Shown here: in pieces, positions 5,536-6,556 of the stretch
How the letters are laid out: every line of letters begins with the position of its first letter
Numbering within the stretch: the stretch's first letter is position 1
NCBI GenBank assembly: GCA_008974855.1
Contig: BFAR01000094.1
Span: forward strand, 1 to 6,556
Direction of reading: 5' to 3'
Origin: an archaeon MnTg01
GTDB taxonomy: Archaea; Thermoproteota; Nitrososphaeria; Nitrososphaerales; Nitrosopumilaceae
DNA: 6,556 bases
Translations under genes and position numbers: made by a program
Notes under the pieces: model-generated
What the model saw: only the letters and a program-made list of their open reading frames with translations
Databases searched by the model: none
Told to the model about the DNA's origin: nothing

Positions 5536-6556
5536 GTGAAAAAAATAGGAGAATTCATCTATCCTTGGGGAAGCGGTCATTATACAAGAATGATGACATT
5601 AAACACCGCTCTTAACAAAAATATGAAAAATGAATATGAAATACATTATTCCAGTAAAGCCGAAATTTATCAGAAATTACTTGGGAAATTTCCAACAAAA
5701 CATCATCTGATTCATGAAATATTGATGCCAACCCCAATTGATGGGAAAATGGGTCCTAGTGTAACATTATCATTGTTAAATTTACTCTTGCCAATTTCAA
5801 AAAATCCTCCTTTACTCAAACAAATTTCAGACTATCTTAAAGAAGAACGTAAACTCTTCGACAAGGAAAAATTTGATCTTGTAATTAATGATGGAGATAT
5901 GGGTTCAAACGTTTTAGCAAAAAATCGTGGAATTACTAGTTTATTTATAACAAATCAATTCTTGCCTAAACTCTGGAAATCAAGATTCTATTTTTATCCA
6001 TCTTTAGTTTTTGTAGCAAAACAAATCGCAAAAGCATCAAAAATTATCGTAGCAGACTCTCCTCCACCCTATACAATATGTGAGTACAATCTTAATTTTC
6101 CAGAAAAAGTAAAAGAAAAGGTATCATATGTAGGTCATTTTGCAATAAAAAAAAATACGGAAACTAAACCTAGAACAAATTTGGAAAAATTAATCATTGA
6201 TGAAGAATTTGGGTATTGGATGCGTACTGGAAATAAATCTACTAATAATATTACTGGAGAAAAATATCAACAAGCATTTAATGATACAGAAATGATAAAT
6301 GAAAAAAGAATCATTTCTCATGCTAGAAATGATTCATTAATTGACACAGTTATCGGAAAAGATAGAAAAAAATATTCTATTATAGATGCATTAGATAAAA
6401 AAATTGATTGGATTCAGATTGATATTGGATATTTGACTGAAACTGAAAAACAAACCGTACTAAGAACTTGCAAGTATGCAGTAATAAATGGTTCTCACAC
6501 AGTAATGGGGGAAATTCTAGGTATTAACTCTAAACCAGTTATTGGAATTCCGGTAT
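5536..6556 (+). CDS. GT-B family glycosyltransferase, MurG/MJ1255-like (3' end outside window)
   Basis: The frame encodes 340 residues and is still open at the window end. The start is GTG at 5536: a TAG lies in frame at 5530-5532, and the nearby ATG at 5534 is followed at once by a stop. The N-terminus, KKIGEFIYPWGSGHYTRM, has the glycine-rich G-x-G-H loop of GT-B enzymes such as MurG. It is followed by a Rossmann-like domain with DLVINDGD (114-121). Residues 317-340 (INGSHTVMGEILG and then KPVIGIPV) match the C-terminal domain signature that binds the nucleotide sugar. The overall pattern resembles the archaeal MJ1255 type of glycosyltransferase family 28-like proteins. Such enzymes transfer a sugar from a UDP- or other NDP-donor; donor and acceptor cannot be read here, though a cell-surface glycan or lipid is likely. 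The stretch 205-260 between the domains is poorly conserved in appearance and Asn/Thr/Lys-rich. The gene lies 31 bp after the ThiI-like gene, with its own TATA-like box. Confidence 0.8.
   Translation, partial: MKKIGEFIYPWGSGHYTRMMTLNTALNKNMKNEYEIHYSSKAEIYQKLLGKFPTKHHLIHEILMPTPIDGKMGPSVTLSLLNLLLPISKNPPLLKQISDYLKEERKLFDKEKFDLVINDGDMGSNVLAKNRGITSLFITNQFLPKLWKSRFYFYPSLVFVAKQIAKASKIIVADSPPPYTICEYNLNFPEKVKEKVSYVGHFAIKKNTETKPRTNLEKLIIDEEFGYWMRTGNKSTNNITGEKYQQAFNDTEMINEKRIISHARNDSLIDTVIGKDRKKYSIIDALDKKIDWIQIDIGYLTETEKQTVLRTCKYAVINGSHTVMGEILGINSKPVIGIPV

Overview
The window is AT-rich and most likely archaeal, probably from an ammonia-oxidizing thaumarchaeote (Nitrososphaerota, Nitrosopumilus-like). 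Three things point there: TATA-box promoters placed exactly 30 nt ahead of start codons (leaderless transcripts), archaeal-type sulfate assimilation enzymes, and lysine/isoleucine/asparagine-rich proteins of a kind common in marine members of this group. The lineage is inferred from sequence character, not from a database match.

Left end (1-115): the last 37 codons of an endonuclease III-type DNA glycosylase run rightward into the window. They carry the complete four-cysteine iron-sulfur loop, and the gene's 3' end overlaps the end of the next, oppositely oriented gene by 17 bp.

Minus-strand block (2672 down to 99): cysH (iron-sulfur APS/PAPS reductase), then sat (ATP sulfurylase), then a small membrane-anchored extracytoplasmic protein of unknown function. 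Sat makes APS from sulfate and ATP, and CysH reduces it to sulfite, so two consecutive steps of assimilatory sulfate reduction are adjacent. cysH has a strong TATA box. sat starts at TTG only 6 nt after the cysH stop and in the same frame. The third gene follows after 30 nt and may also have a weak promoter of its own.

Divergent intergenic region (2673-2979, 307 bp): the cysH promoter sits back to back, 11 bp apart, with a rightward TATA box. The rightward box could drive a transcript of about 120 nt that ends at an oligo-T tract and contains a possible 30-residue ORF starting at TTG. The rest of the gap has no recognizable RNA gene, only a 10-bp palindrome just ahead of the next start codon.

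Plus-strand block (2980-6556): first a secreted, helix-rich 435-residue protein with a two-cysteine module. Next is a ThiI-like THUMP/PP-loop protein whose ATP-binding signature is degenerate. Last is a GT-B glycosyltransferase (MurG/MJ1255-like) that starts at GTG and runs off the window end. The latter two genes each have a TATA-like box exactly 30 nt upstream of the start, so they appear to be separate transcription units and not a single operon.

No tRNA, rRNA, CRISPR array or mobile element was recognized. The points most worth a second look are the degenerate ThiI-like protein, the hidden short transcription unit opposite cysH, and the overlooked endonuclease III terminus.
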